Source: CAZEDU01 sp964511185 (GTDB taxonomy: Bacteria; Myxococcota; Myxococcia; Myxococcales; Myxococcaceae). From it: 16,707 nucleotides of DNA. Each line of letters starts with the position of its first letter. Position 1 is the first letter of the stretch. Positions 1 to 6,755 of this stretch are shown in pieces. The stretch lies in assembly GCA_964511185.1 (NCBI GenBank), contig CAZEDU010000112.1:1-16707 (forward strand), written 5' to 3'. The notes beneath the pieces are model-generated. The model saw only the letters and a program-made list of their open reading frames with translations, was not told the origin of the DNA and did not search any database. Position numbers and translations under genes: made by a program.

Positions 1-1035
1 GAACAGCGCCTCGTCGACCAACCCGGGCGGCAGCTGCACCCAGAAGAAGAGGCCGCCTTCGGGCGTGGTCCACCGGGCGCCGGCGGGGAAGCACGCGCGC
101 AGCGCCTGATCCATCGCCTCGCACCGCTCGCCATAGGTCGCGCGCAAGGTGGCCAGGTGCGCGTCGTAGTCGAACCGCTCGAGCAGTGCGAAGGTGGCGC
201 GCTGCCCCACCGTCGCGGTGTGGAGATCCGCCGCTTGCTTGGCCACGGTGGCGCCGCGCAGCAGCTGAGGCGAGCCATGCAACCAGCCGAGCCGCATGCC
301 GGGGGCGAGCGTCTTGGAGAAGGTGCTCATGTAGAGCACGAGCCCAGAGTCGTCGAGCGAGGCGAGCGGCGGCACGCGGGCGCCGCGAAAGCGCAGCTCG
401 CCGTAGGGATCGTCCTCCACGATGGGGACGCGGTGACGCTGGGCGAGCCGCACCAGCGCCTCGCGCCGCGCCAGCGAGAGGGTGGTGCCCTTCGGGTTGT
501 GGAAGTCCGGCACGACGTAGATGAACTTGGGGCGCGCCCGGAGGATCGCCTCCTCCAGCGCGTCCACCTGCATGCCGTGCGCATCGCTCGGCACGGTGAC
601 CGGCCGCGCTTCGTACGACGCGAAGACCTGCAGCGCCGCGAGGTAGGTGGGGTTCTCGACGATGACGGTGTCGCCGGGCTCGAGCAGCACCCGCGCCACC
701 AGGTCGATGCCCTGCTGCGAGCCGCTGGTGATGAGGACGTCGTCGACCCGCGCCGCCACGCCGCGTCCCTGCATGCGCGCGGCGATCCACTCGCGCAGCG
801 GCGCGAAGCCCTCGGTGGTGCTGTACTGCAAGGCCTGCTGTCCCTCGCGCGCGAACACCTGCGCGTGGGCCTGGGCGATCGCCTCGACCGGGAACAGCTC
901 GGGCGCCGGCAGCCCTCCCGCGAAGGAGAGGATGTCAGGCCGCTCGGCGACCTTGAGGATCTCCCGCACCGCGGACGGTCTCATCGCGTCCATCCGCCGC
1001 GCCAGACGCACGGGCTCGAGCTGAGTGGCGTTCAT
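1..1035 (-). CDS. PLP-dependent aminotransferase, LysN/2-aminoadipate transaminase-like (C-terminus off window)
   Basis: Fold-type I (class I/II) aminotransferase, cytosolic, moving an amino group between an amino acid and a 2-oxo acid through pyridoxal phosphate. The frame is open from ATG 1035 to base 1, giving 345 residues; families of this type are about 400 long, so the C-terminal part is missing. Visible landmarks are SGSQQGIDL (about 104-112, cofactor phosphate region), the Asn of PDFHNPKG (N180), EDDPYG (D209, Y211), and STFSKTLAPGMRLGW with the Schiff-base lysine K241. The lack of an N-terminal winged helix separates it from MocR regulators. Its ATG overlaps the stop of the Lrp/AsnC gene (ATGA), so the two are probably cotranscribed and translationally coupled. 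The motif spacing resembles LysN/2-aminoadipate and aromatic or branched-chain aminotransferases. The exact substrate cannot be told; an Lrp partner suggests amino-acid catabolism or synthesis. Confidence 0.9.
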   Translation of the reverse strand, partial: MNATQLEPVRLARRMDAMRPSAVREILKVAERPDILSFAGGLPAPELFPVEAIAQAHAQVFAREGQQALQYSTTEGFAPLREWIAARMQGRGVAARVDDVLITSGSQQGIDLVARVLLEPGDTVIVENPTYLAALQVFASYEARPVTVPSDAHGMQVDALEEAILRARPKFIYVVPDFHNPKGTTLSLARREALVRLAQRHRVPIVEDDPYGELRFRGARVPPLASLDDSGLVLYMSTFSKTLAPGMRLGWLHGSPQLLRGATVAKQAADLHTATVGQRATFALLERFDYDAHLATLRATYGERCEAMDQALRACFPAGARWTTPEGGLFFWVQLPPGLVDEALF

Positions 1036-1508
1036 GCGGCTTCTCCCTTCCCTGACGGGACCGCCGGAGCGACCCGGGTGTCTTCCTTCACCGAGGCGAG
1101 CACGATGGTGGTGTGGGTGCGGGTGACGCCCGGGATGACCCGCAGCTGGCCCACGAGCAGCGCGTCGAGCGTGCGCGTGTTCTCGGTCCGCACCTTGAGC
1201 AGATACGAGTCGTCGCCCGCCACGCGGTGGCACTCGAGCACGTCGGGCAACGACAGCACCTTGCGCGCGAACGCGTCGAAATACTTGGGGTGCTCGATGC
1301 CCACGCCGATGAACGCGGTGATGTCCTTTCCGAGCTTCACGGGATCCACCCGCGCGACGTAGCGGGTGATGACGCCCCGCTCCTCTAGCTTGCGGACGCG
1401 CTCCGCGACGCTCGGCTGCGACAGCCCCACCGAGCGCGCGAGCGCGTGCTGCGTCCGCCGCGCGTCGCGCTGGAGCAGATCCACGAGCTGGAGGTCGATG
1501 GCGTCCAC
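1032..1508 (-). CDS. Lrp/AsnC family transcriptional regulator
   Basis: A 158-residue DNA-binding regulator of the feast/famine (Lrp/AsnC) family. Residues 1-60 form the winged helix-turn-helix (IDLQLVDLLQRDARRTQHALARSVGLSQPSVAERVRKLEERGVI). Residues about 65-145 form the RAM ligand-binding and oligomerisation domain, with DVLECHRVAGDDSYLLKV and PGVTRTHTTIVL. Length is normal for the family. The start is GTG at 1508; there is no clear ribosome-binding site, and the predicted promoter would put transcription start almost on this codon, so the message may be leaderless. The stop overlaps the aminotransferase ATG by four bases. Family practice is autoregulation plus control of the adjacent gene in response to an amino acid, and the Lrp-like box just upstream agrees with that. 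The effector is unknown. Confidence 0.93.
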   Translation of the reverse strand: MDAIDLQLVDLLQRDARRTQHALARSVGLSQPSVAERVRKLEERGVITRYVARVDPVKLGKDITAFIGVGIEHPKYFDAFARKVLSLPDVLECHRVAGDDSYLLKVRTENTRTLDALLVGQLRVIPGVTRTHTTIVLASVKEDTRVAPAVPSGKGEAA

Positions 1509-1544
1509 GCTTTATTTAATAGCAAATTTTGCTTGTTCTTGCAA
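1509..1544 (-). promoter_or_regulatory. Predicted sigma70-type promoter of the lrp-aminotransferase pair
   Basis: Read on the minus strand, TTGCAA (1544-1539) and TATTAA (1521-1516) are separated by exactly 17 bases, close to the TTGACA/TATAAT consensus. It lies in an AT-rich island that stands out against the very GC-rich surroundings. A start about seven bases past the -10 would fall at 1508-1510, on or next to the GTG of the regulator. This is a pattern call only. Confidence 0.55.
1520..1534. promoter_or_regulatory. Lrp-type operator box
   Basis: TAGCAAATTTTGCTT matches the E. coli Lrp consensus YAGHAWATTWTDCTR, as I recall it, at 14 of 15 positions and is a near-perfect inverted repeat (AGCAAA-T-TTTGCT). 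It overlaps the -10 end and part of the spacer of the predicted promoter, a position suited to autorepression by the regulator at 1032-1508. Confidence 0.6.
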
Positions 1545-1570
1545 TTGGAAATAGGAATATCGGCTTATTG

Positions 1571-1587
1571 TTCGATAAATTATCGAA
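1571..1587. promoter_or_regulatory. 17-bp perfect palindrome, operator-like
   Basis: TTCGATAA-A-TTATCGAA is a perfect inverted repeat around one central base, in the AT-rich space between the O-methyltransferase 3' end and the lrp promoter. It lies about 27-43 bases upstream of the predicted -35. It could be a second site for the Lrp protein or a site for another dimeric regulator. It is too short and GC-poor to be a convincing terminator. Confidence 0.45.
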
Positions 1588-1595
1588 TTCGGGTT

Positions 1596-1610
1596 AAGGG
1601 GACAGCCCCC
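1596..1610. repeat. GGGGACAG-CCCCC palindromic repeat, variant copy
   Basis: AAGGGGACAGCCCCC lies 18 bases past the stop of the O-methyltransferase. It is a one-base-deleted variant of the GGGGACAGTCCCC motif found near 5202, 7212, 7228 and 7297 in this window. All copies are between genes. A REP-like dispersed element is the likely class. Confidence 0.5.
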
Positions 1611-1628
1611 CTCAGTCGTTCTTTTGCT

Positions 1629-2795
1629 TTAGGTGGCAAGCGCTTCGAGGACCGCGATGGTCTCGCTGCGAAAGACGCGCGCGGGCGTGAAGCGGGCGCT
1701 CGACAAGAGCTGCTGGAGCTCGGCGAGGCTTCGCTCACGGCCGTTCTGGCAGACGATCATCATCTGCACGTCGGAGAGGGCGGCCACGTCGTCGGCCGCG
1801 TTCGGCTCGATGAGCGCTTCACACAAGAGCAGCCGCTGACCTGCCTGCATCGCCGCGCGCACCACCGACAAGACGCGCACCGCGGTGGCGTCGTCCCAGT
1901 CGTGCAGGATGTTCTTCATCAAATAGGTGTCGCAGCCGCCCGGCACCTTCTGGAAGAAGTCCCCCGGCGCCAGCGCCACCCGCCCGGCGACCCCGCGTGC
2001 CTCGAGCACGCCCTTCGCGCTCTCGACGACGCCCGGCGCGTCACACAGCACACCGCTCAAGTGCGGGTAGCGCGCGAGCAGCTCGGCGAGCAGCGCGCCT
2101 CGCCCGCCGCCGACGTCGCACAGCTTGACGACCTCTCCGAACGGGAAGAGGCCCGCGATGATCGGCGCGTCGCGGTGCGTGAGCCCCATCATCGCGTGGG
2201 CGAAGATCTCTCGCTCGTCGGGGTGCGCCTCGAACCACTGCCACACGGTCATGCCGTGCGCGAGCTCGAACGCGTCGGTGCCGCTCTGCACCGTCCGCCA
2301 CGCGTTCGTCCACGCGCGCTGGTTCGACTCGGACGTCCAGTAGAGCACCCACTCCCGCGAGCGCTCCACGCCGCCTGCCCTCAGCGCCCAGGAGAGCCGG
2401 TTGTTCTCCACCGTCCCGTCGGGGTGGAGCGTGAAAAACCCGTTCAACGCGAGCGCCCGGAGCGCGCGGTGCAGCCGGTCGGCGTCCAGCGAGAGCTGCT
2501 CCGCGAGCGCGCGCGCCGAACGCCGCTCTTGGCCCAACGCGTCCACCACGCCGAAGCGCGCCACCACCCCCAGCAGCGACGCGATGGCCGAGGCGGTGGT
2601 GCGCTCGAGCACCACGACGTCCGGAGGCAACCGCGCGTCGAGCCAGCGCGACACCGCGCGGCGCAGCCCGAGCACCGCGCGCACCAACCACCCGGGTGGC
2701 GGCTCGGGCAACGGCGCAGGCGAGAGCTTCAGCGCGCTCGGGGGTGGGAGGCTCACGGGGGCCAAAGGAAGATAGCCGCGCGCGCGCCGCGACAC
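1629..2795 (-). CDS. SAM-dependent O-methyltransferase (Methyltransf_2, with dimerisation domain)
   Basis: A 388-residue class I methyltransferase that would transfer a methyl group from S-adenosylmethionine to a hydroxyl of a small aromatic, polyketide or carotenoid-like substrate in the cytosol. The N-terminal half (about 60-140) is the winged-helix dimerisation domain. The SAM-binding glycine loop is KLCDVGGGRG (224-233), with the motif II acid in LSGVLCDAPGV (246-256), followed by GRVALAPGDFF. HDWDD (298-302) carries the catalytic-base His typical of plant-type and hydroxyneurosporene-type enzymes, and ERSLAEL matches the usual ERT-x-x-E segment. The GTG start at 2795 gives a Pro-rich 35-residue leader, so a start further in (such as GTG at residue 14) is possible. 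It follows the LuxR-type regulator by 18 nt on the same strand. The substrate is not determinable; a secondary-metabolism role is an inference. Confidence 0.87.
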   Translation of the reverse strand: MSRRARGYLPLAPVSLPPPSALKLSPAPLPEPPPGWLVRAVLGLRRAVSRWLDARLPPDVVVLERTTASAIASLLGVVARFGVVDALGQERRSARALAEQLSLDADRLHRALRALALNGFFTLHPDGTVENNRLSWALRAGGVERSREWVLYWTSESNQRAWTNAWRTVQSGTDAFELAHGMTVWQWFEAHPDEREIFAHAMMGLTHRDAPIIAGLFPFGEVVKLCDVGGGRGALLAELLARYPHLSGVLCDAPGVVESAKGVLEARGVAGRVALAPGDFFQKVPGGCDTYLMKNILHDWDDATAVRVLSVVRAAMQAGQRLLLCEALIEPNAADDVAALSDVQMMIVCQNGRERSLAELQQLLSSARFTPARVFRSETIAVLEALAT

Positions 2796-2813
2796 CCCGA
2801 CAAAGGGCGAGGG

Positions 2814-3506
2814 CTACGCGGGGCGCGCGCCGCCCGTCCAGTCCGGCTGGGGCCGCAGGCCCAGCTCGCGCGCCAGAATCGCCAGCTGGGTGCGGTTCTC
2901 GGCGTTCGTCTTGCGGTACAGGTTGGTGACGTGGGCCTTCACCGTGCGCTCGCAGATGTTGAGGTGCGCGGAGATCTTCAAGTTGTCGGCGCCGCCGCCG
3001 ATGAAGGCGAGCACCTGCCGCTCGCGCAGGCTCAAGCTGTCGAGCAGCGGCGAGGTCGGCTGCTCCGGCTGCGGGTGCAGCCCGGACGGGGCCAATGTGA
3101 AGGGGAAGAGCCGGACGCCCGTGGCCACCTCGCGCACGGCGCGCACCACCTCTTGCGCGGTGTTGGTGGCGGTGTCGACGTAGGCCGCCGCGCCCTCGCG
3201 GTAGCACGACTCGGCGTCGGGCACCGACCAGGCCGACAGCACGACGAGCCGGACCGCCGGGTGCTTGTCGTGCATCTCCTTGAGCACCACCGGCGCGTGC
3301 GCCGACGAATGGCTCGGGCCGATGGGGCGCAAGTCGGCGACCGCGACGTCGGGGCGAGCGATCGGCAGGCTGGCGAAGAAAGCGCCGACGTCTTCGTGCG
3401 CGCCGACGACCGTGAGCCCCGAGCGCGCCAAGACGCCTTCGAGGCAATCGCGGAAGACGCGCAGGGGTTCCAACAGAGCGATTCGAACGGGCTGCGCAGT
3501 TTCCAT
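2814..3506 (-). CDS. LuxR/NarL-family response regulator with degenerate receiver domain
   Basis: A 230-residue two-domain transcription regulator. Residues 7-115 look like a receiver with D58 (VAVADLRP) at the phospho-acceptor position and S91 (VVLSAW) at the Thr/Ser switch. The usual acidic pair is E13-P14, however, and the conserved lysine is replaced in AAAYVDTAT (D111), so classic phosphorylation may be lost or altered. Residues about 158-220 are the LuxR helix-turn-helix (LSLRERQVLAFIGGGADNLKISAHLNICERTVKAHVTNLYRKT). The frame stays open far upstream into the DUF808 gene, but ATG 3506 is chosen because AAAGAGGTG (3519-3511) precedes it at good spacing and the receiver begins at once. 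No histidine kinase is nearby. It probably controls itself and the downstream O-methyltransferase (18-nt gap). Confidence 0.88.
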   Translation of the reverse strand: METAQPVRIALLEPLRVFRDCLEGVLARSGLTVVGAHEDVGAFFASLPIARPDVAVADLRPIGPSHSSAHAPVVLKEMHDKHPAVRLVVLSAWSVPDAESCYREGAAAYVDTATNTAQEVVRAVREVATGVRLFPFTLAPSGLHPQPEQPTSPLLDSLSLRERQVLAFIGGGADNLKISAHLNICERTVKAHVTNLYRKTNAENRTQLAILARELGLRPQPDWTGGARPA

Positions 3507-3649
3507 GACGCACCTCTTTGAAGGGTCCAACCCCGAGTCACAACTGACCGGACTGCGGAACAAGGGCGACCCAACATTTGGCTGGGAACGCGGTGCGGCA
3601 AGGCGCGCTCGGGGGAAGCCGAACGTCGCCTCGAGCACCTTGCTCTGCT

Positions 3650-4564
3650 TCAGCCCGCCTGCCGCCTGGAGCGCTGCTTCTGGATCACCGTCACGACCGC
3701 GACGAGCGCCGCGCCCACCGCGATGCCGACGACGGCGTTCGCGAGCATCCCGCCGAGGCTCCCGAGGAAGCCGCCCAGCCCGTGCGTCAGCCGCTCGATG
3801 GCGTGGTGCACCGGGGGGATGCCGTGGCTGATGATGCCGCCTCCGACGAGGAACATCGCGGCGGTCCCCGCCAGCGACAACAGCTTCATCAACCACGGCG
3901 CCGCGGCGAGAATCCCTCGCCCCGCGGACCGCGCCGCCGCGCTGTCCTTCTGGCTGAGGATCAACCCCGCGTCGTCGAGCTTCACGATGCCCGCGACCAG
4001 CCCGTAGACGCCGACGGTCATCAGCAAGCTCAAGCCCGCCAGCACCGCGACCCGCATCCCGAACGGCGCGCCAGCGACGGTGCCCAGCGCGATCACCACG
4101 ATCTCCGCCGACAGGATGAAGTCGGTGCGAATCGCGCCTTTGACCTTCTGCCGCTCCACCGCCATCAAGTCGACGGTCGGGTCGACCACCGCCCGACGCA
4201 GCTCGGCCGCGTGCGCTTCTTCTTCCCTCGGGTGCAGCGCTTTGTGCACCAGCTTCTCGACGCCCTCGAAGCACAAGAAGGCGCCGCCGAGCATCAAGAG
4301 CGGGCCGATCGCCCACGGCAAGAACGCGCTGATCGCGAGCGCCACGGGCACCAGGATCACCTTGTTGAGCAGGGAGCCCTTCGCCACCGCCCACACGACC
4401 GGCAGCTCTCGATCCGCGCTCAGGCCGGTCACCTGCTGCGCGTTCAGCGCGAGGTCGTCTCCGAGCACCCCGGCGGTCTTCTTGGTCGCGACCTTGGTGA
4501 GCACCGCGACGTCGTCGAGCACCGTCGCGATGTCGTCGAGCAGGACGAAGAGACTGGATGCCAT
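3650..4564 (-). CDS. DUF808 family inner-membrane protein (YedI-like)
   Basis: A 304-residue multi-pass membrane protein that closely follows E. coli YedI from memory. Shared blocks include LLDDIATVLDDVAVLTKVATKKTAGVLGDDLALNAQQVTG, ELPVVWAVAKGSLLNKVILVP, PLLMLGGAFLCFEGVEKL, VKGAIRTDFILSAEIVVIALGTVAG, APWLMKLLSLAGTAAMFLVGGGIISHGIPPVHHAIE and a C-terminal hydrophobic segment. Length equals the family norm (about 305). ATG 4564 begins MASSLFVLLDD as in the family; an in-frame ATG at 4576 and a longer frame to 4681 are less likely. The molecular function of DUF808 is not established. It stands alone on its strand, divergent from the phosphatase gene at 4691 across a 126-bp space and separated from the LuxR gene by 143 bp. 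Nothing odd is seen. Confidence 0.92.
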   Translation of the reverse strand: MASSLFVLLDDIATVLDDVAVLTKVATKKTAGVLGDDLALNAQQVTGLSADRELPVVWAVAKGSLLNKVILVPVALAISAFLPWAIGPLLMLGGAFLCFEGVEKLVHKALHPREEEAHAAELRRAVVDPTVDLMAVERQKVKGAIRTDFILSAEIVVIALGTVAGAPFGMRVAVLAGLSLLMTVGVYGLVAGIVKLDDAGLILSQKDSAAARSAGRGILAAAPWLMKLLSLAGTAAMFLVGGGIISHGIPPVHHAIERLTHGLGGFLGSLGGMLANAVVGIAVGAALVAVVTVIQKQRSRRQAG

Positions 4565-4690
4565 TCGGGGCGCCATGCCTAGCAGGTGCCAGGACGCGAC
4601 GCGAGGGCGCGCCGACCGTCGCCCTTCCCACACTGGCCTCGGCTTGACGGCCGGCTGGCGTTTGCGAACGACACGCCGCACACCTAAGCG

Positions 4691-5200
4691 GTGAACCTCG
4701 ACTTCAGCTGGCTCACCTCCTCGCTGGCGGTGGGCGCCTGCTTCTCACCCGACGCTCTGCCCACCTTGAAGGCGCTGCGCATTCGCCGCGTGGTCGACTT
4801 GCGGCAGGAGGCGGTCGACGACGAGGCCCAGCTCGAAGACCACGGGATGAAGCTCCTGCACCTGCCGACCCTCGACCTGTGCGCCGTCTCGCGCGCGATG
4901 CTGGACCACGGGGTGCTGTGGGTGAACCGGCAGCTCGAAGGCAACCACCGCGTGCTGATTCATTGTCGGCACGGCATTGGGCGGAGCGCGCTGCTCGCGC
5001 TGTGCGTGCTCGTGTCGCGCGGGCTCTCCCCGCTCGAGGCGCTGCGGCTGACGAAGCAGGTGCGCGGAAAGGTGTCGCCCAACCCCGAGCAGCTCGCCGC
5101 GTACGTCGAATGGCTGGAAGGCTACGCGCTGGGCTCGAGCGTGCGCTGGGCGCTGCCCAGGATGGACGAGCTGATGGCGCTCGCCCACGCGCGCGGGTGA
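4691..5200 (+). CDS. Dual-specificity / protein-tyrosine phosphatase
   Basis: A 169-residue cysteine phosphatase of the dual-specificity fold, probably cytosolic. The P-loop IHCRHGIGRS shows the C-x5-R signature with nucleophile C92 and phosphate-binding R98. D62 in LPTLDL is well placed as the general acid. The substrate may be a phosphoprotein or a small phosphorylated molecule; myxobacteria have large Ser/Thr/Tyr kinase networks, so a protein substrate is plausible but inferred. The GTG start at 4691 is the first in the frame and is followed at once by the family-like opening FSWLTSSLAVGACFSPDAL. The ribosome-binding site is weak (CTAAG). The gene is divergent from DUF808 and followed after 44 bases by the SRPBCC gene, with a palindromic repeat starting two bases after its stop. 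Confidence 0.88.
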   Translation: MNLDFSWLTSSLAVGACFSPDALPTLKALRIRRVVDLRQEAVDDEAQLEDHGMKLLHLPTLDLCAVSRAMLDHGVLWVNRQLEGNHRVLIHCRHGIGRSALLALCVLVSRGLSPLEALRLTKQVRGKVSPNPEQLAAYVEWLEGYALGSSVRWALPRMDELMALAHARG

Positions 5201-5201
5201 A

Positions 5202-5214
5202 GGGGTCTGTCCCC
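5202..5214. repeat. GGGGTCTGTCCCC palindromic repeat, variant copy
   Basis: A GGGG...CCCC near-palindrome beginning two bases after the phosphatase stop, in the 44-bp space before the SRPBCC gene. It belongs to the same motif family as the copies near 1598, 7212, 7228 and 7297. It has no T tract after it, so a classic terminator is unlikely. Confidence 0.5.
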
Positions 5215-5244
5215 GCCTTCGGTCCCGGGCTAAGCCGTCCGGCC

Positions 5245-5793
5245 ATGTTCAACGTGTTCAAGAAGTTCGCGATCGGCGCGGCGATCCTCTTGGTGGCGGT
5301 GGTCGTCGTCGCGCTGCTCATGCCTTCGAAGTGGCGGGTGGAGCGCAGCGTCACGATCGCCGCGCCGCCCGAGCGGATCCACCCCTTCGTCGGGGACTTG
5401 AAGCAGTGGGAGCGCTGGGTCCCGTTCAGCAAGCCCGCCGAAGACTCCGACGCGAAGTGGACCTACAGCGAGCCCTCCAGCGGCGAAGGCGCCACCATGC
5501 AGTGGAAGGGCACCAAGTCGGGGGCCGGCGCGGTGAAGATCACCGGCTCGAGCCCGACGAGCGGCATCCGCTACGAGATGGCGCTGGGGGACGGCCAGCC
5601 CAGCCGCGGCGAGGTCCGGTACGAAGCGGTGCCCGAAGGGACCCGGGTGACGTGGATCGACGAAGGCAGCGTCGGCCACTTCCTGCCCGGCCGGTTCTTC
5701 ATCTCGATGATCGAGCGCGTGCTCGGGGAGCACTTCGATCGCGCGCTCGCGACGTTGAAGCGGATCTCCGAGGAGCCCCCGCCGGGAGGCTGA
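5245..5793 (+). CDS. SRPBCC-family protein with N-terminal membrane anchor
   Basis: A 182-residue protein with one hydrophobic helix (residues about 8-26, FAIGAAILLVAVVVVALLM) followed by a START/Bet v1-like (SRPBCC, polyketide cyclase/dehydrase type) domain. Family-like features are VERSVTIAAPPERIHPFVGDLKQWERWVPF (32-61), the strand pairs around MQWKG and GSSPTSGIRYEMAL, GEVRYEAVPEGTRVTWIDEGSV, and the long C-terminal helix MIERVLGEHFDRALATLKRISE. These domains bind hydrophobic ligands; which one is unknown. The frame is open further upstream inside the phosphatase gene, but ATG 5245 gives the membrane helix at the right place. Its stop abuts the stop of the convergent small gene: TGATCA at 5791-5796 supplies both stop codons. 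Confidence 0.85.
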   Translation: MFNVFKKFAIGAAILLVAVVVVALLMPSKWRVERSVTIAAPPERIHPFVGDLKQWERWVPFSKPAEDSDAKWTYSEPSSGEGATMQWKGTKSGAGAVKITGSSPTSGIRYEMALGDGQPSRGEVRYEAVPEGTRVTWIDEGSVGHFLPGRFFISMIERVLGEHFDRALATLKRISEEPPPGG

Positions 5794-6078
5794 TCAGCCC
5801 TCTTCCTGATCGGCGGCGCCGCGTTGAATCTGATCCGGCAGGATGTCCTCGGTGTGGTCCGGGTCGGGCTCGAGCGAGCGCTCGGGCGTTCCATCCTCCG
5901 TCTGCTCCAGGCCGGTCAGGTCGGCTCCGAACGGTGAGGCCCCATTGCCGGCGTCGCCCACCGCCGCGTCGGAGATCGGCGCGTCGAAGCCGGTGAGCCC
6001 CCGCTCGCGCGCCTCCTCGCGCCCGCGCCAGCCCGCGTCGCTCTCGATCTTTCCTGGCACCTTCCGCTTCTTCGTCAT
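5794..6078 (-). CDS. Small hydrophilic acidic hypothetical protein
   Basis: A 94-residue protein with a short basic start (MTKKRKVPGK) followed by a Gly-, Asp- and Glu-rich body lacking hydrophobic runs, probably largely disordered. No family is recognised. ATG 6078 is chosen although the frame is open further; the upstream part is Arg/Ser-rich shadow sequence. No good ribosome-binding site is seen. Support comes from its fit: it ends exactly at the SRPBCC stop and shares a divergent 178-bp region with the DUF2383 gene. It could still be a spurious frame. Confidence 0.5.
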   Translation of the reverse strand: MTKKRKVPGKIESDAGWRGREEARERGLTGFDAPISDAAVGDAGNGASPFGADLTGLEQTEDGTPERSLEPDPDHTEDILPDQIQRGAADQEEG

Positions 6079-6256
6079 GGCGCCCGTCACAATGTGCACG
6101 CTCCGACGCGCCGTCCGCAGCGCCCGCCCGCTCGCCACGCCCCCGCGGTTGCGAGCGAGTGACCACTGCGCGCCAAGCCCTTCGACCTCAATCCGGGATG
6201 GCGAAGCGCGTGCGCGCCGCCACGTTCTGCGCTCCTCTTCTCCGAAGGAGACCACG

Positions 6257-6691
6257 GTGCAGAACAACAAAGTCGTCGAACAGCTCAACTCGTTTTTGCG
6301 CGGCGAAATCTCGGCGGTCGAGACGTACCGGCAAGCGCTGCAGCAGCTGAAGAACACCAAGGCGCGCTCACAGCTCGAGGAGGTCCGCATGTCGCACGAG
6401 CGGCGCGTCGAGCTGTTGCGCGCGCAGATCAAGCGGCTCGGTGGCAAGCCGGCGAACGGCGCGGGCCCCTGGGGCACGTTCGCGAAGCTGGTGGAGGGCG
6501 GCGCCAGCATGCTCGGCGAGAAGGCGGCGATCTCGGCGCTCGAAGAGGGCGAGGACCACGGCCTGCGCGACTACCGCGCGGACCTCTCCACCCTGGACCC
6601 GGAGTCGCGCTCTCTGGTGCAGCGCGAGCTGATGCCGGCGCAGGAGCGGACCCACACCGCGATCAGCCAGCTCAAGCACACCTTGCATTGA
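6257..6691 (+). CDS. Ferritin-like DUF2383 / PA2169-family four-helix protein
   Basis: A 144-residue, largely helical protein. The layout is that of DUF2383: helix 1 with LNSFLRGEISAVETYRQAL (E17, E22), helix 2 with SHERRVELLRAQIKRLGGKP (H47, E48), a Gly-rich loop with PWGTFAKLVEGGASMLGEKAAI, helix 3 with ALEEGEDHGLRDYRADL, and helix 4 with E130-R-T-H133. E130xxH133 and the helix-spaced acidic residues could be di-metal ligands as in ferritin-like folds, but metal binding is unproven for this family. The GTG start at 6257 is preceded at six bases by GAAGGAG (6244-6250), which decides the start over the longer open frame. Relatives are often stress- or stationary-phase-linked. The next gene, a DUF2267 protein, follows on the same strand after 64 bases. 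Confidence 0.82.
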   Translation: MQNNKVVEQLNSFLRGEISAVETYRQALQQLKNTKARSQLEEVRMSHERRVELLRAQIKRLGGKPANGAGPWGTFAKLVEGGASMLGEKAAISALEEGEDHGLRDYRADLSTLDPESRSLVQRELMPAQERTHTAISQLKHTLH

Positions 6692-6707
6692 GTGCTTAAC
6701 GATCCTT

Positions 6708-6746
6708 CCGGCGCCCGCGAGCAGGACAAAACGATACGGGCGCCGG
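6708..6746 (+). promoter_or_regulatory. Inverted repeat / hairpin reaching the DUF2267 ribosome-binding site
   Basis: CCGGCGCCCG (6708-6717) and CGGGCGCCGG (6737-6746) are a perfect 10-bp inverted repeat with a 19-base loop, extendable by a G-U and an A-U pair. The right arm runs into GGGAGG (6745-6750), the ribosome-binding site of the next gene. It could mask that site, or act as an attenuator or mRNA-stabilising hairpin. It has no T tract. Confidence 0.5.
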
Positions 6747-6755
6747 GAGGCAGCC

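Noticed and set aside
1446..3521. A 691-codon plus-strand frame across the lrp promoter, methyltransferase and LuxR genes
   Set aside because: Its translation is His/Arg/Gln-rich shadow sequence with no family features, opposite genes with clear motifs.
3507..4631. In-frame upstream extension of the LuxR-type gene to 605 residues
   Set aside because: The added part is Arg/Gly/Ala-rich shadow of the DUF808 gene. ATG 3506 has a good ribosome-binding site and begins the receiver.
4644..4672. TTGACG as a -35 of a phosphatase promoter
   Set aside because: No acceptable -10 follows at 16-18 bases, so no promoter is claimed.
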